Origin: an uncultured Klebsiella sp.
GTDB lineage: Bacteria > Pseudomonadota > Gammaproteobacteria > Enterobacterales > Enterobacteriaceae
Assembly (NCBI GenBank): GCA_902490055.1
Contig: CABUCP010000216.1
Coordinates: forward strand, 1-6,113
Reading direction: 5' to 3'
Length of the DNA stretch: 6,113 nucleotides
Shown piece after piece: positions 1-6,055 of this stretch. The notes beneath the pieces are model-generated. The model did not search any database. It worked only from the letters and a program-made list of their open reading frames with translations, and was not told the origin of the DNA. The position numbers and the translations under genes were made by a program. Position 1 is the first letter of the stretch, and each line of letters opens with the position of its first letter.

Positions 1-17
1 AGTTACGGAACAAATTT

Positions 18-45
18 AAAAAAACGGAGCCGCTGACGGCTCCGT
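18..45 (-). terminator. Rho-independent terminator of ycaO
   Basis: Read on the minus strand, a perfect 9-bp GC-rich stem (24-32 paired with 37-45, four-base loop) is followed by a run of seven T residues (plus-strand A18-A24, the first overlapping the stem). It begins 26 bases after the ycaO stop codon. This is a textbook intrinsic terminator and suggests that ycaO transcription ends here instead of running into whatever lies further left (focA-pflB in E. coli, from memory). Confidence 0.9.
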
Positions 46-70
46 AGCATTACGAATTACTCCTAATGGA

Positions 71-1831
71 TTACTTCACCCAGAAGGTCGCTTTCGCGCG
101 CTGCAGCTTTTCGTAGGCCTTCAGCAATGACTGATGGGCCGGGAAGGCGTGCAGGTCGTTATCGACCGCCTGCAGGCCATAGAACGGCGCTTCACCGCTC
201 AGCGCGGCGCTGGCGGCTTCCACGGCTTCTGCGCCGTACATGCGGATAAAGGCGTTCAGATACTGCAGCGGCTGGCGTTCTTCTTCCTGGCTCAGCAACA
301 GCAGCGTTTGCAGACAACGGTAGTAGTTTGCGCGCTCAGGGCTGAAGATAGACGCATTGAATTCCATGGTCCATTCGGTCCAAATCAGCGCCTGCTCCAG
401 ATCGCCGCCGGCCAGCGCCAGCATTGCTTTCAGTTCGCCAACGCGTAGGGTATACCAGCCGTTGTCTTTGCCGGTTGCGAGGCCTAGCAGCTCGCGGACG
501 CGGGTGAAGTCGTCAAGGCCTTCGTCGTCCATCTGCTCGATGAGCGCCAGATAATCTTCTTTTTCCCACTCGCTACCCGGCAGGGACAGAATGGTGTCGC
601 GCAGATGCGCGCCCATGCTGTTATTGGCCAGCCACAGGTCTTCCGCCGGATAAATATCGGACATCCCCGGAACGATGATCCGGCAGGCGTAGACGCTCAG
701 GTGTTCGTAGTCGGCAATATAGACTTCTTTATCTTCAGCTTTGAAGATGGCCATCAGGGTGGCGAATTCTTCTTCGGTGGTGCCGGAGAAATTCCAGTCC
801 ACGAACGGGTAGTCGGCATCCTGTTTAAACATATCCCAGGAGATCAGGCCGCTGGAATCGATGAAGTGGGTCTCCAGATTGGCGTGCTCGGCGACTTCTT
901 CATCATCGAAGGTTGGTGGCGTAAAGACATCGAGGTCTTTCAGGCTGCGACCCTGCAGCAGTTCAGTCACGGTACGCTCCAGTGCGACGCCGAAGTCCGG
1001 GTGTGCGCCAAAGGAGGCAAAGCAGGTACCGTTTGCCGGGTTAAACAGGACCACGCAGATAACCGGGTATTTGCCGCCCAGCGAGCCATCGTAGGCAAAG
1101 ATTGGGAAACCCTCGGCTTCGAGTTTGGCGATTGACTCTACAACGCCAGGATAGCGCGCCATCACCTCGGCCGGGATCTCCGGCAGGCTGATGCTTTCCG
1201 CGATGATGCGGTTTTTGATGTGACGTTCGAAGACTTCAGACAAACCCTGCACGCGCGCTTCATTCGGCGTATTGCCGGCGGACATACCGTTAGAAACGTA
1301 CAGGTTGCCGATGATATTCATCGGAATGTAGATGGTTTCACCGTCGGACTGACGGGTAAACGGCAGGCCGCATACGCCGCGCTCGTCGTTACCGGACTGC
1401 AGATCCACCAACATGCTGGCCGTCAGCTGATCGTCTGGATCGTAAAAAGCGCGCAGACGGGCGTCCAACAGACCTTCCGGGACTTCATCATCTTCGGTGA
1501 GCGGGAACCACTTTTCATTCGGATAATGAACGAACGGGCCGTTGGCGATAGTGTCGCCTAACCAGAAATCCGCGAAGAAATAGTTGGTGGACAGACGCTC
1601 AAAATATTCGCCCAGCGCGGAGGCCAGGGCTGCCTTTTTGGTGGCGCCTTTACCGTTGGTAAAGCACAGCGCGCACTCTTTATCGCGAATATGAACGGAC
1701 CACACGTGCGGCACCGGGTTCAGCCACGAGGCCTCTTCGATATCAAATCCGAGGTCGAGTAGTTTCTGCTGGAAGCGAGCGATGGAATCTTCCAGGGCGG
1801 CATCTTTGCCGGGGATAAATGTCTGGGTCAT
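71..1831 (-). CDS. ycaO: YcaO, ATP-dependent YcaO-domain protein (ribosomal S12 methylthiolation accessory factor)
   Basis: This is a full-length 586-aa protein, the same length as E. coli YcaO and nearly identical to it from the first residues (MTQTFIPGKDAALEDSIARF) on. The YcaO fold binds ATP/Mg through acidic residues, and the expected positions are present: E75 and E78 in SALGEYFERL, E191, and E199, E202, R203 in GLSEVFERH. The C-terminal third, about residues 430-586, is the helical TPR-like extension of the E. coli-type protein. The chain ends in WVK, without the proline-rich PxPxP tail of the YcaO enzymes that make azolines in peptide natural products. In E. coli, YcaO increases RimO-dependent beta-methylthiolation of Asp88 (E. 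coli numbering) of ribosomal protein S12; its chemistry there is not settled. The ATG at 1829-1831 has only a weak Shine-Dalgarno upstream, but it matches the conserved N-terminus. The 137 bases between it and the next gene hold a small inverted repeat (1887-1902) and no promoter I can place with confidence. Confidence 0.97.
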   Translation of the reverse strand: MTQTFIPGKDAALEDSIARFQQKLLDLGFDIEEASWLNPVPHVWSVHIRDKECALCFTNGKGATKKAALASALGEYFERLSTNYFFADFWLGDTIANGPFVHYPNEKWFPLTEDDEVPEGLLDARLRAFYDPDDQLTASMLVDLQSGNDERGVCGLPFTRQSDGETIYIPMNIIGNLYVSNGMSAGNTPNEARVQGLSEVFERHIKNRIIAESISLPEIPAEVMARYPGVVESIAKLEAEGFPIFAYDGSLGGKYPVICVVLFNPANGTCFASFGAHPDFGVALERTVTELLQGRSLKDLDVFTPPTFDDEEVAEHANLETHFIDSSGLISWDMFKQDADYPFVDWNFSGTTEEEFATLMAIFKAEDKEVYIADYEHLSVYACRIIVPGMSDIYPAEDLWLANNSMGAHLRDTILSLPGSEWEKEDYLALIEQMDDEGLDDFTRVRELLGLATGKDNGWYTLRVGELKAMLALAGGDLEQALIWTEWTMEFNASIFSPERANYYRCLQTLLLLSQEEERQPLQYLNAFIRMYGAEAVEAASAALSGEAPFYGLQAVDNDLHAFPAHQSLLKAYEKLQRAKATFWVK

Positions 1832-1930
1832 AGCAATTCGTTTATTGTTGGCAGGATGGGCAATGATACGGGTTTTGCCGGTATGTGGCTATGTCGTTAG
1901 CCGCGCCAACGGATAAAAAGAGAAGGGCGC

Positions 1931-1962
1931 AAAATGGCATGGGGAGAAACTCCACATGCCAT
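1931..1962 (-). terminator. Probable terminator of the double-glycine peptide gene
   Basis: A hairpin starts seven bases after the stop codon of the small gene. Its arms, 1934-1941 and 1955-1962, pair over 8 bp; after one G.A mismatch three more pairs (1943-1945 with 1951-1953) close a five-base loop. On the minus strand the stem ends in a short T run (plus-strand A1931-A1934). The T tract is short, so termination may be partial, but position and orientation fit a dedicated terminator separating this gene from ycaO. Confidence 0.65.
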
Positions 1963-1968
1963 AGCGAG

Positions 1969-2196
1969 TTACAGAATTGGCGTGCAAATACTGACGATCA
2001 TTGCCGCGCCGGCAAGGCTGGTACCGACAATGCCCGCCGCCATCACGGCGAAGCCGACGCCGAGGGTGAATGGCCCGGTAATCGCACCGATGACAATAGT
2101 AGGGATGCTAACCAGTAAGCCAACAGCTGCCGGGATGGATAACAGGCCAAAACCGCCGCTTATGTCGGACATTTCGTTACAGGTTAATTCACGCAT
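1969..2196 (-). CDS. Double-glycine leader peptide, class II microcin/bacteriocin-like precursor
   Basis: This gene encodes a 75-aa peptide. Residues 1-15, MRELTCNEMSDISGG, match the double-glycine leader recognised by C39-peptidase ABC exporters and closely resemble the colicin V (microcin V) leader MRTLTLNELDSVSGG, recalled from memory. Cleavage after G15 would release a 60-aa core beginning FGLLSIPAAV. The core has no Lys, Arg, His, Asp or Glu. It holds two hydrophobic stretches, about residues 16-39 and 45-70, separated by TGPFT; it is rich in Gly/Ala with small-xxx-small spacing (G37/G41, A54/G58), and has one Cys (C71). A near-repeat, GLLSIP (17-22) and GLLVSIP (26-32), lies in the first stretch. 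The ATG at 2194-2196 is chosen because AAGGA sits six bases upstream and because the leader starts exactly there; an in-frame extension to 2301 has no such support. No exporter, protease or immunity protein is recognisable nearby. An antibacterial or membrane-active secreted peptide is inferred from leader and composition; a signalling peptide or a relic is possible. Confidence 0.8.
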   Translation of the reverse strand: MRELTCNEMSDISGGFGLLSIPAAVGLLVSIPTIVIGAITGPFTLGVGFAVMAAGIVGTSLAGAAMIVSICTPIL

Positions 2197-2202
2197 AGAT
2201 AT

Positions 2203-2207
2203 TCCTT
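2203..2207 (-). promoter_or_regulatory. Shine-Dalgarno site fixing the start of the double-glycine peptide
   Basis: On the minus strand AAGGA (within AAAGGA) stands six bases before the ATG at 2196. It is a strong site with ideal spacing and decides between this start and the longer reading frame, whose extra residues (beginning MFPRDGHYL) look nothing like a leader. Confidence 0.8.
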
Positions 2208-2248
2208 TAAAAAGTGAGTCATACCAGTCTCCATAGGCTGGTGCAAAA

Positions 2249-2278
2249 ATTTTAATGAGCCGACAATGTGGCGGTAAA
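2249..2278 (-). promoter_or_regulatory. Candidate sigma-70 promoter of the double-glycine peptide gene
   Basis: On the minus strand TTTACC (2273-2278, four of six matches to TTGACA) and TAAAAT (2249-2254, five of six matches to TATAAT) are separated by 18 bases. Transcription would start near 2242 and give a leader of about 45 bases containing an imperfect hairpin (ACCAG...CTGGT, plus-strand 2223-2242). The match is moderate and the flanking DNA is AT-rich, so chance is possible. Confidence 0.35.
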
Positions 2279-2609
2279 TAGTGACCATCACGCGGAAACA
2301 TAATTCATGAAAAATTGAGGAGATATTCAGGTATTAAATGAGTTGACGAGATGCTTATTAATTATGCGGTCAGCATAAATGCAGAATGGACCACGGAAAG
2401 GGGGCGCAAAGGGATCTGTCTGCAGCGATTATGTCGGTTTTATGACGTCAAGCTGGTAGATTCTTTTGTGTGACGGCGTCCGCATTTTGGCAGGGCTTAG
2501 TTTTACTCATTGCGGTGCGTGTCACTGAATGATAAAACCGATAGCCACAGGAATAACTTATGCCCGCGACGGTTCGCGTGCAGACAATATAGCAACGTGG
2601 TGAGGGGAA

Positions 2610-3698
2610 ATGGCTCAGGTCTATAACTTTAGTTCGGGCCCGGCAATGCTGCCGGCGGAAGTTCTCAAACTGGCGCAACAGGAACTGTGTGACTGGCACG
2701 GCCTGGGAACGTCGGTAATGGAAATTAGTCACCGTGGTAAAGAGTTTATTCAGGTGGCTGAAACAGCAGAGCAGGATTTCCGCGATCTGCTTAATATCCC
2801 TTCTAACTATAAAGTCTTGTTCTGTCACGGCGGCGGCCGCGGTCAGTTTGCCGGAATTCCGTTAAACCTGCTCGGCGACAAAACGACAGCAGATTATGTG
2901 GATGCCGGTTACTGGGCGGCCAGCGCCGTTAAAGAAGCCAAAAAATACTGCACCCCGAACGTTATTGACGCCAAAATTACCGTTGATGGCCTGCGAGCAG
3001 TCAAACCGATGAGCGAATGGCAGCTGACGCCGGGCGCAGCGTACCTGCATTTCTGCCCAAACGAGACCATCGATGGTATCGCCATTAATGAAACGCCGAA
3101 ATTTGCTGATGATGTCGTGGTGACCGCGGATTTCTCCTCTACCATTCTGTCGCATGAAATTGACGTCAGCCGTTATGGCGTGATTTACGCCGGCGCGCAG
3201 AAAAACATCGGCCCGGCGGGGCTGACGCTGGTTATCGTGCGTGAAGACCTGTTGGGTAAAGCCAGCGTGGCTTGCCCGTCGATTCTCGATTACAGCGTAC
3301 TGGACGCCAATGACTCGATGTTCAATACGCCTCCGACCTTTGCCTGGTATCTGGCGGGGCTGGTATTCAAATGGCTGAAAGAGCAGGGCGGCGTGGCCGC
3401 AATGGATAAAATCAATCAGCAGAAAGCTGACCTGCTGTACGGCGTGATTGATAACAGCGATTTCTACCGTAACGACGTCGCGGCATCGAACCGTTCACGC
3501 ATGAACGTACCGTTCCAACTGGCGGATAGCGCGCTGGACAAACTGTTCCTTGAGGAATCATTCGCAGCCGGCCTGCATGCGCTGAAAGGCCATCGCGTGG
3601 TTGGCGGTATGCGCGCCTCTATCTACAATGCAATGCCGCTGGCCGGCGTCAAAGCGCTGACTGACTTCATGCAGGACTTCGAACGTCGTCGCGGTTAA
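2610..3698 (+). CDS. serC: Phosphoserine/phosphohydroxythreonine aminotransferase
   Basis: SerC is a cytoplasmic PLP enzyme. It transfers the amino group of glutamate to 3-phosphohydroxypyruvate to make phosphoserine, and performs the matching step with 3-hydroxy-4-phospho-hydroxy-alpha-ketobutyrate in pyridoxal-phosphate synthesis. The protein has 362 aa, the usual length, and starts [19 protein letters not shown] as in enterobacteria. Family residues are all visible: H41-R42 in SHRGKEF, R77 in GGGRGQF, W102 that stacks on the cofactor, T153 in NETIDG, D174 in TADFSS, and the Schiff-base lysine K198 in [13 protein letters not shown]. The start ATG has a purine-rich site (TGAGGGG, 2601-2607) just upstream. 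It is the first gene of the serC-aroA operon, 84 bases ahead of aroA. The stop codon lies inside a 13-bp tandem duplication. Confidence 0.98.
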   Translation: MAQVYNFSSGPAMLPAEVLKLAQQELCDWHGLGTSVMEISHRGKEFIQVAETAEQDFRDLLNIPSNYKVLFCHGGGRGQFAGIPLNLLGDKTTADYVDAGYWAASAVKEAKKYCTPNVIDAKITVDGLRAVKPMSEWQLTPGAAYLHFCPNETIDGIAINETPKFADDVVVTADFSSTILSHEIDVSRYGVIYAGAQKNIGPAGLTLVIVREDLLGKASVACPSILDYSVLDANDSMFNTPPTFAWYLAGLVFKWLKEQGGVAAMDKINQQKADLLYGVIDNSDFYRNDVAASNRSRMNVPFQLADSALDKLFLEESFAAGLHALKGHRVVGGMRASIYNAMPLAGVKALTDFMQDFERRRG

Positions 3699-3712
3699 TC
3701 GTCGCGGTTAAT
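3687..3712 (+). repeat. 13-bp perfect tandem duplication across the serC stop codon
   Basis: The unit CGTCGCGGTTAAT occurs twice in direct succession (3687-3699 and 3700-3712), followed by a degenerate third start (CGTTGCGTTAT). The first copy encodes the last SerC residues and its TAA. The second copy recreates the same codons, including a second in-frame TAA, after the true stop, so the protein is unaffected. It looks like a small replication-slippage event. Confidence 0.85.
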
Positions 3713-3731
3713 CGTTGCGTTATTTTTTCAT

Positions 3732-3756
3732 CCCCGCAGTTTTCTGCGGGGTTTTT
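3732..3756 (+). terminator. Intrinsic terminator/attenuator between serC and aroA
   Basis: A perfect 8-bp stem CCCCGCAG/CTGCGGGG (3732-3739 and 3744-3751) with a TTTT loop is followed by five T residues. It stands inside the 84-base gap of a known operon. The expected role is therefore partial termination that sets the ratio of serC to aroA message, with read-through into aroA, since I see no clear promoter between it and the aroA start. Confidence 0.85.
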
Positions 3757-3782
3757 ATTCTGTTTTTTGAGAGTTGAGTTCC

Positions 3783-5066
3783 ATGGAATCCCTGACGTTA
3801 CAACCCATTGCGCGCGTCGATGGCACCGTAAACCTGCCCGGGTCAAAAAGTGTGTCTAACCGCGCTTTGCTGCTGGCGGCATTAGCCCACGGCACCACCG
3901 TGCTGACCAATTTACTGGACAGCGATGATGTTCGCCATATGCTGAATGCGCTGAACGCCCTGGGAGTTCATTATACCCTGTCCGCCGATCGTACCCGTTG
4001 CGAAGTCACCGGCAACGGCGGCCCGCTACAGGCCAGCGGCGCGCTGGAGCTATTCCTTGGTAACGCCGGTACGGCGATGCGTCCGCTGGCTGCGGCGCTG
4101 TGCCTGGGGCGCAATGATATCGTGCTGACCGGTGAACCGCGAATGAAAGAGCGGCCAATTGGCCATCTGGTTGATGCGTTACGCCAGGGCGGCGCGCAGA
4201 TCGAGTACCTGGAGCAGGAAAACTATCCGCCTCTGCGCCTGCGCGGCGGTTTCTGCGGCGGTCAGGTTGAGGTCGACGGCAGCGTTTCCAGCCAGTTCCT
4301 CACCGCTTTACTGATGGCTGCGCCGCTGGCGCCGCAGGATACGACCATCGTCATTAAAGGCGATCTGGTGTCTAAACCTTATATCGACATCACGCTGCAT
4401 CTGATGAAAACCTTTGGCGTTGACGTCGACAATCAGGACTACCAACGCTTTATCGTCCGTGGCAACCAGCAATATCAATCGCCGGGTGATTATCTGGTGG
4501 AAGGCGACGCCTCCTCTGCTTCTTATTTCCTTGCCGCCGGCGCTATCAAGGGCGGGACGGTGAAAGTGACCGGTATTGGCCGCAATAGCGTGCAGGGCGA
4601 TATTCGCTTTGCCGATGTGCTGGAAAAAATGGGCGCTATCGTCACCTGGGGCGACGATTTTATCTCTTGCACCCACGGCGAGCTGAATGCGGTTGATATG
4701 GATATGAACCATATCCCCGATGCGGCGATGACCATTGCGACGGCAGCGTTGTTTGCGAAAGGCACCACGGTGCTGCGCAATATTTACAACTGGCGGGTGA
4801 AAGAGACCGACCGCTTGTTCGCGATGGCGACTGAACTGCGTAAAATTGGCGCAGAAGTGGAAGAGGGCGAAGACTATATTCGCATTACGCCGCCAGCGAC
4901 GCTGAAATATGCCGAGATTGGTACCTACAACGATCATCGTATGGCGATGTGCTTCTCGCTGGTGGCGCTGTCGGCGACGCCGGTTACCATCCTTGACCCA
5001 AAATGTACGGCGAAAACTTTCCCGGACTATTTTGAGCAACTGGCGCGGATTAGTACGCTGGCGTAA
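3783..5066 (+). CDS. aroA: 3-phosphoshikimate 1-carboxyvinyltransferase (EPSP synthase)
   Basis: AroA joins phosphoenolpyruvate to shikimate-3-phosphate to form EPSP, the sixth step of the shikimate pathway to chorismate, in the cytoplasm. The protein has 427 aa and begins [20 protein letters not shown], the conserved enterobacterial start. The ATG at 3783 is preferred over an in-frame TTG at 3774, with GAG-rich sequence just upstream. Active-site residues are present: K22, S23 and R27 in GSKSVSNR, the PEP-binding loop [10 protein letters not shown] (93-101 region), D313 in HIPDAAM, E341 in VKETDR, R386 in TYNDHR and K411. Gly96, Thr97 and Pro101 are the wild-type residues of the glyphosate-sensitive class I enzyme. 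Two related globular domains of the EPSP fold are expected. It follows serC in one operon and ends 169 bases before cmk. Confidence 0.98.
   Translation: MESLTLQPIARVDGTVNLPGSKSVSNRALLLAALAHGTTVLTNLLDSDDVRHMLNALNALGVHYTLSADRTRCEVTGNGGPLQASGALELFLGNAGTAMRPLAAALCLGRNDIVLTGEPRMKERPIGHLVDALRQGGAQIEYLEQENYPPLRLRGGFCGGQVEVDGSVSSQFLTALLMAAPLAPQDTTIVIKGDLVSKPYIDITLHLMKTFGVDVDNQDYQRFIVRGNQQYQSPGDYLVEGDASSASYFLAAGAIKGGTVKVTGIGRNSVQGDIRFADVLEKMGAIVTWGDDFISCTHGELNAVDMDMNHIPDAAMTIATAALFAKGTTVLRNIYNWRVKETDRLFAMATELRKIGAEVEEGEDYIRITPPATLKYAEIGTYNDHRMAMCFSLVALSATPVTILDPKCTAKTFPDYFEQLARISTLA
4958..4965 (+). other. Chi sequence (GCTGGTGG)
   Basis: An exact copy of the E. coli RecBCD Chi octamer lies inside the aroA coding sequence. 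Chi is frequent in enterobacterial genes, so its presence is ordinary. A role here is inferred only from the match. Confidence 0.5.
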
Positions 5067-5081
5067 AGCTTTGTCATCTTT

Positions 5082-5104
5082 CGGGCTGGCATTCTGCCAG
5101 CCCG
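5082..5104 (+). terminator. Hairpin after aroA, possible terminator
   Basis: A perfect 9-bp GC-rich stem CGGGCTGGC/GCCAGCCCG (5082-5090 and 5096-5104) with a five-base loop begins 16 bases after the aroA stop. No T run follows (the next bases are CTATAATTGCG), so it is not a standard intrinsic terminator. It could end the operon weakly or protect the 3' end of the serC-aroA message. Confidence 0.6.
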
Positions 5105-5106
5105 CT

Positions 5107-5122
5107 ATAATTGCGCAATTAT
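5107..5122. repeat. 16-bp perfect palindrome ATAATTGCGCAATTAT
   Basis: The two half-sites ATAATTGC and GCAATTAT are exact reverse complements with no spacer. The palindrome lies three bases after the aroA hairpin and about 65 bases ahead of the candidate cmk promoter. Its left arm overlaps a TATAAT hexamer (5106-5111) that has no convincing -35 partner. The form suits a dimeric DNA-binding protein, but no known operator is recognised. Confidence 0.6.
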
Positions 5123-5163
5123 TCTACATTTAATTTCTTCTATTCCGTAATTTGCACGCAATG

Positions 5164-5193
5164 CTCACTTTCTGGCGTATTGATGCGTATAAT
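5164..5193 (+). promoter_or_regulatory. Candidate promoter of cmk
   Basis: A perfect TATAAT (5188-5193) is followed by a GC-rich discriminator (GCGCGGCG), a feature of growth-rate and ppGpp-sensitive promoters. The -35 is poor: CTCACT (5164-5169) matches TTGACA at three of six positions with an 18-base spacer. A start near 5200 would leave a leader of about 35 bases before cmk. Confidence 0.5.
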
Positions 5194-5235
5194 GCGCGGC
5201 GTTTATATTCATGCGCCTTGCTGAAGGAGAAAAAG

Positions 5236-5919
5236 ATGACGGCGAATGTTCCGGTAATCACCATTGATGGACCTGGCGGTGCAGGTAAGGGCACGTTGTG
5301 CAAGGCAATGGCGGAAGCGCTTGGTTGGCATCTACTGGATTCCGGCGCTATCTATCGCGTGCTGGCGCTGGCGGCCTTACATCATCACGTTGACGTCGAG
5401 TCTGAAGAAGCGCTGGTTCCGCTGGCGGCTCATCTCGATGTGCGTTTTATTTCTACTGACGGCAACCTGGAAGTTGTACTGGAAGGTGAGGACGTGAGCG
5501 CGGAAATCCGTACTCAGGAAGTGGCCAACACCGCTTCGAAAGTCGCAGCCTTTCCGCGCGTTCGTGAAGCGCTGCTTCGCCGCCAGCGCGCCTTCCGCGA
5601 ATTGCCCGGCCTGATTGCTGACGGCCGCGATATGGGTACCGTCGTGTTCCCTGATGCGCCGGTCAAAATCTTCCTCGACGCCTCGGCGGAAGAACGTGCG
5701 CAGCGCCGCCTGCTACAGTTGCAGGAGAAGGGTTTTAGTGTTAACTTTGAACGTCTTTTGTCCGAGATAAAAGAGCGTGACGATCGCGACCGTAATCGCG
5801 CCGTGGCGCCGCTTATTCCGGCCGCTGATGCATTAGTTCTCGATTCCACTGAACTAAGCATTGAGCAAGTAATTGAAAAAGCGCTACAATATGCGCGCGA
5901 AAAACTGGCAGTCGCTTAA
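5236..5919 (+). CDS. cmk: Cytidylate kinase (CMP/dCMP kinase)
   Basis: Cmk transfers the gamma-phosphate of ATP to CMP or dCMP, recycling nucleotides from RNA turnover. The protein has 227 aa, the full length of the bacterial enzyme. The Walker A loop is GPGGAGKGT (12-20) with K18; E. coli has Ser at position 14 where this protein has Gly. CMP-site residues S36, R41, R110, R131 and D132 (in ADGRDMGT) are present, as are D185 and R188 of the arginine-rich lid RDDRDRNR. The ATG at 5236 is chosen because AAGGAG (5224-5229) lies six bases upstream and the product then matches the family N-terminus; an in-frame TTG at 5152 would add 28 unrelated residues. It stands directly upstream of rpsA, as in most gammaproteobacteria, and the last 60 bases of the gene carry a promoter for rpsA. 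Confidence 0.97.
   Translation: MTANVPVITIDGPGGAGKGTLCKAMAEALGWHLLDSGAIYRVLALAALHHHVDVESEEALVPLAAHLDVRFISTDGNLEVVLEGEDVSAEIRTQEVANTASKVAAFPRVREALLRRQRAFRELPGLIADGRDMGTVVFPDAPVKIFLDASAEERAQRRLLQLQEKGFSVNFERLLSEIKERDDRDRNRAVAPLIPAADALVLDSTELSIEQVIEKALQYAREKLAVA
5861..5890 (+). promoter_or_regulatory. Probable main rpsA promoter inside the 3' end of cmk
   Basis: TTGAGC (5861-5866) and TACAAT (5885-5890) are separated by 18 bases and match the consensus at four and five of six positions. The discriminator ATGCGCGCG is GC-rich, as expected of a stringently controlled ribosomal-protein promoter. Transcription near 5897 would give a leader of about 160 bases. E. coli rpsA is known to have several promoters in and around cmk; equating this one with the E. 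coli P1 is an inference from position. Confidence 0.65.
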
Positions 5920-6055
5920 CGGTTAACCGCTGAGCGTCGTGAGCCTCCGAATTATAGCAGTACCCCCGCAGCAACGGAGTGTTAGCGGGTATGTTAAACA
6001 ACCCCATCCGGCATGGAGCCAGGTGGACGTTAAATATGAAACCTGAAGATTAAAC
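5920..6055 (+). promoter_or_regulatory. Structured rpsA leader (S1 translation initiation and autoregulation region)
   Basis: The leader has no strong Shine-Dalgarno before the rpsA ATG, only GAAG at 6045-6048. Two hairpins carry GGA in their loops: CCCGC/GCGGG (5965-5969 with 5985-5989, GGA at 5976-5978) and a 9-bp stem with one mismatch and one wobble (6004-6012 with 6018-6026, GGA at 6015-6017). A palindrome CGGTTAACCG (5920-5929) lies at its start. In E. coli such hairpins hold the rpsA message for efficient initiation without a strong Shine-Dalgarno and allow free S1 to repress its own synthesis. A five-codon frame (ATG 6036, TAA 6051-6053) ends two bases before the rpsA start. Confidence 0.75.

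Larger units (their letters stand above)
2197..2609. other. Intergenic region between the double-glycine peptide gene and serC
   Basis: The two flanking genes diverge from this 413-base stretch, so it should hold both their promoters. Its left part is AT-rich and unlike the surrounding genes. Visible elements are a 6-bp inverted repeat with a 5-base spacer, TTATGC-ggtca-GCATAA (2362-2378), and a small hairpin CGCGA-cggt-TCGCG (2565-2578) in the presumed serC leader. An unsupported 40-codon open frame at 2351-2473 on the plus strand has a poor ribosome binding site. A serC promoter must lie in the right half, but I cannot place it reliably; GATAAA at 2531-2536 is one weak -10 candidate. I see no RNA gene, transposon end or recognisable fragment of ycaP. 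Confidence 0.6.

Noticed and set aside
605..1135. 176-codon plus-strand open frame antisense to ycaO
   Set aside because: It lies wholly inside the conserved ycaO gene, has no ribosome binding site I can see, and encodes nothing recognisable; long antisense frames are expected opposite GC-rich coding sequence.
2197..2301. Upstream extension of the double-glycine peptide frame to a start at 2301
   Set aside because: The extra 35 residues have no ribosome binding site or leader character, and would bury the canonical leader start that has AAGGA at ideal spacing.
2351..2473. 40-codon plus-strand frame (MLINYAVSINAEW...) considered as an immunity gene
   Set aside because: The ribosome binding site is poor, the product has no membrane segment or recognisable motif, and the frame is short enough to occur by chance.
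2448..2828. 126-codon minus-strand frame across the serC promoter and start
   Set aside because: More than half of it is antisense to serC, and it shows no ribosome binding site or family features.
4308..5039. 243-codon minus-strand open frame antisense to aroA
   Set aside because: It is rich in Arg/His, typical of a codon-bias shadow, and lies entirely within aroA, whose active-site residues explain the conservation.
5106..5111. TATAAT just after the aroA hairpin as a promoter
   Set aside because: No -35-like hexamer lies at 16-18 bases; that position is occupied by the hairpin stem, and there is no extended -10.
5152..5235. In-frame TTG start extending Cmk by 28 residues
   Set aside because: The conserved N-terminus and strong AAGGAG site favour the ATG at 5236, and the extension covers the candidate promoter.
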